From positions 1,550,001 to 1,614,000 of the forward strand of contig NZ_JQNR01000005.1 of assembly GCF_000745345.1 (NCBI RefSeq): DNA of 64,000 nt, read 5' to 3'. Positions 62,332 to 64,000 of this stretch are shown here, in pieces (within the stretch, counting starts at the first letter, position 1; every line of letters starts with the position of its first letter). The translations under genes and the position numbers were made by a program. This stretch comes from Actinacidiphila yeochonensis CN732. GTDB lineage: Bacteria > Actinomycetota > Actinomycetes > Streptomycetales > Streptomycetaceae. The notes beneath the pieces were generated by a model. The model was not told the origin of the DNA, made no database searches, and saw only the letters and a list, made by a program, of their open reading frames with translations.

Positions 62332-62381
62332 TGAAAGCGCTCTCAGACATCTTGACGGTTTGGCATGTGCACATTTTCAAT
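62332..62381 (+). promoter_or_regulatory. Promoter region of the GH16 gene with LacI-type operator
   Basis: TGAAAGCGCTCTCA (62332-62345) is a near-palindrome centred on AGCGCT and resembles the CebR box TGGGAGCGCTCCCA. TTGACG (62352-62357) is a good -35 and TTCAAT (62376-62381) a possible -10. A perfect ATGTGCACAT palindrome (62365-62374) lies in the spacer. Confidence 0.55.
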
Positions 62382-62451
62382 CGGTAACGCTCGGCTCCCG
62401 TACGTTCGCCCCCCATCCCCCACATGTTCGACCGATCCTGGGAGATCGCCG

Positions 62452-63810
62452 ATGACCCCTCCACACCCGCTCGGCGCCGACCGGCGCCCGGGCCTCTCGA
62501 TCTGGCTGCGACGCGTCCGGGCGGCCGTCGCGCTCGCCGCCCTCAGCCTGTTCGCCGTCTTCGCGGCCGGGGTTCCGGCCGCGCAGGCCGTCACGGTGCC
62601 CGCACCGCCCTCCGGCTGGTCCACGGTGTTCAGCGACGACTTCTCCGGCGCGTCCGGCAGCGCGCCCAACTCCTCGAAGTGGACGTACGACACCGGTCCC
62701 GGCTCGAACTTCGGCACCGGCGAGATCGAGACCATGACCAACTCGACCTCCAACGTCCACCTCGACGGCAGCGGCCACCTCGACATCACGGCGCTCGGTA
62801 GCGGCAGCAACTGGACGTCCGGCCGCATCAAGACCCCGTCCGCCGTGGTCGGTGCGCCGGCCGGCGGGAAGCTGGAGGTCACCGCGTCGATCCAGCAGCC
62901 CAACCCGGGCAGCGGGCTCGGCTACTGGCCGGCGTTCTGGATGCTGGGCCCGGGCCAGTGGCCCGAGAACGGCGAGATCGACATCATGGAGGACGTCAAC
63001 GCGCTCTCCGAGGTGGCCGGCACCGTCCACTGCGGCACCTCGCCCGGCGGTGTGTGCAACGAGGGCAACGGCATCGGCAGCGGACTGCGCGCCTGTTCGG
63101 GCTGCCAGAGCGGTTACCACACGTACACGATGATCCTCGACCGGACGAACACCTCCGCCGAGTCGATCACCTTCTACCTCGACGGCAGCGCCTACTTCAC
63201 CGTCACCGAGGCCCAGATCGGCACGTCCACCTGGCAGGCGGCGTTCGACCACAACCTGTCGATCATCTTCGACCTCGCCATGGGCGGCGGCTTCCCCAAC
63301 GGGGTCTGCGGCTGCACCTCGCCGGGTTCGGGGACCACCTCCGGCGGCACGATGAGCGTCGGGTACGTGGCCGCGTACACGACCTCCGGCTCCGGCGGCG
63401 GCACCACCACCCCGCCGACCGGCGGGGGCAGCGCCATCACCGGCTACGGCGGCCTGTGCCTGGACGACGCCTCGGCCAGCACCGCCAACTACAACCCGGT
63501 GCAGATCTACACCTGCAACGGGACCGCCGCCCAGCAGTGGACGGTCGTCCAGGCCGGCAGCACCCTGCACGTCCTGGGCAAGTGCCTGGACGTCTACGCG
63601 GCGGGCACGGCCAACGGTACGAAGGTCGACCTGTACGACTGCAACGGCACCGGCTCACAAGTGTTCATCCCGCAGTCGAACGGGTCGCTGTACAACCCGC
63701 AGTCCAACAGGTGCCTGGACGATCCCAACTCGTCGACGACACCAGGAACCCAGGTGCAGATCTGGGACTGCAACGGCACCGGCGCCCAGGTGTGGCACCT
63801 GCCCTCCTGA
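62452..63810 (+). CDS. Secreted GH16 endo-beta-glucanase with ricin-type lectin domain
   Basis: This 452-residue exported enzyme has a signal peptide ending VPAAQA (about residue 46). The GH16 catalytic domain has the ExDxxE signature in NGEIDIMED (E175 nucleophile, D177, E180 acid/base), fitting a laminarinase/beta-1,3-glucanase. A Gly/Thr/Pro linker (about 310-330) leads to a C-terminal ricin-B/CBM13 beta-trefoil with QxW-type motifs (AAQQWTVV, GAQVWHLP). ATG 62452 has a GGGAG site. An operator resembling CebR boxes suggests induction by beta-glucan oligosaccharides. Confidence 0.93.
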   Translation: MTPPHPLGADRRPGLSIWLRRVRAAVALAALSLFAVFAAGVPAAQAVTVPAPPSGWSTVFSDDFSGASGSAPNSSKWTYDTGPGSNFGTGEIETMTNSTSNVHLDGSGHLDITALGSGSNWTSGRIKTPSAVVGAPAGGKLEVTASIQQPNPGSGLGYWPAFWMLGPGQWPENGEIDIMEDVNALSEVAGTVHCGTSPGGVCNEGNGIGSGLRACSGCQSGYHTYTMILDRTNTSAESITFYLDGSAYFTVTEAQIGTSTWQAAFDHNLSIIFDLAMGGGFPNGVCGCTSPGSGTTSGGTMSVGYVAAYTTSGSGGGTTTPPTGGGSAITGYGGLCLDDASASTANYNPVQIYTCNGTAAQQWTVVQAGSTLHVLGKCLDVYAAGTANGTKVDLYDCNGTGSQVFIPQSNGSLYNPQSNRCLDDPNSSTTPGTQVQIWDCNGTGAQVWHLPS

Positions 63811-63878
63811 ACCACCGGGAATCCGCGTCGAGCTGATACACCGTCAGTTCGTGTGCCGCTGACGGCCCCGTCCGTCCC

Positions 63879-63914
63879 GCCCGCCCCGCCGACCCGTCGT
63901 GTCGCGGGGCGGGC
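63879..63914. terminator. Terminator after the GH16 gene
   Basis: Perfect 11-base arms GCCCGCCCCGC (63879-63889) and GCGGGGCGGGC (63904-63914) with a 14-base loop. Confidence 0.8.
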
Positions 63915-63964
63915 GGCCGTCGTCCGGGGCCGCCGTGGAAGCGGGGCGGGGGCGGGGGTCGGAG

Positions 63965-63976
63965 TTGTCTAGTCCT
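63965..63976. promoter_or_regulatory. DasR-like element near the right edge
   Basis: TTGTCTAGTCCT matches 9 of 12 bases of the DasR core TGGTCTAGACCA. A TTGACG -35-like hexamer follows at once, so it may regulate a gene beyond the window. Weak without the rest of the sequence. Confidence 0.3.
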
Positions 63977-64000
63977 ATTGACGTGGACGCGCCAAGGCGG

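Noticed and set aside
63811-63960. Start of another gene at the right edge
   Set aside because: Only a terminator and low-complexity GC-rich sequence are visible; no start codon with coding bias lies within the window.

Overview
The window is chromosomal DNA of a Streptomyces-like actinomycete, probably Streptomyces or a close relative. The evidence is very high GC with strong third-position GC, many apparently leaderless genes, mycothiol synthesis (mshA), a DasR/CebR-style carbohydrate region, and a gene order that I recall from the S. coelicolor core chromosome: nur, rsiG, mshA, gpmA, phoU/phoR/phoP, carD, ispD/ispF, cysS, rlmB, a DoxX protein and msiK. That synteny is from memory and was not checked.

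Region 1 (1-28.7 kb) is mostly conserved or lineage-typical genes: a truncated nitrobindin, the nickel regulator nur, a YgfZ-type folate protein, dtd, rsiG (with an apparent frameshift near its N-terminus), an Eis-type acetyltransferase, several GNATs, a DapA-like enzyme with a repeat-coded insertion next to asd, a carboxypeptidase, an arginine deiminase/antiporter pair, a two-component system, a TmrB-like kinase, an XRE/HBHA/DUF2516 set, a receiver-PP2C phosphatase, mshA-ybjN and gpmA. Spacers here are unusually rich in short GC-rich tandem repeats, some of which run into coding sequence.

Region 2 (28.7-31.3 kb) holds a GIY-YIG-like gene, an orphan type I-E-like CRISPR array (9 repeats, 8 spacers, exact 61-bp period, no cas genes in the window), a NUDIX gene and an overlooked 55-residue Cys-rich protein.

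Region 3 (31.3-45.7 kb) is core: divergent phoU and phoR-phoP around a PHO box, a lipoprotein, carD, ispD-ispF, cysS, rlmB, a DoxX protein, a nucleotidyltransferase and msiK. The genes are separated by long perfect terminator hairpins.

Region 4 (45.9-57.1 kb) is the accessory island. An intact tRNA-Thr(UGU) starts it, and a 91-bp near-perfect copy of the tRNA 3' half plus its terminator lies 9.5 kb downstream, as attL/attR would. The interval holds a HATPase regulator, an XRE-TPR regulator, cutA and, in visibly AT-richer DNA, a three-gene operon: a nucleosidase/phosphorylase-fold protein, a 1384-residue P-loop NTPase coupled to it by a GTGA overlap, and a membrane-anchored PLD/DUF5919-like protein. 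The first two proteins end in homologous ~90-residue domains. I read this as a split STAND-type conflict (anti-phage) system in which paired C-terminal adaptor domains recruit a nucleosidase effector. The NTPase gene has at least two TTA (bldA) codons. No integrase is visible. A decayed Uma2-type gene and a second copy of the HATPase regulator lie beyond the second repeat.

Region 5 (57.1-64 kb) has a GntR regulator with matching operator clusters on both sides, two methyltransferases, an ECF42-like sigma factor overlapping a YCII/DGPF gene, a PPOX-fold protein and a secreted GH16 glucanase with a ricin-type lectin domain.
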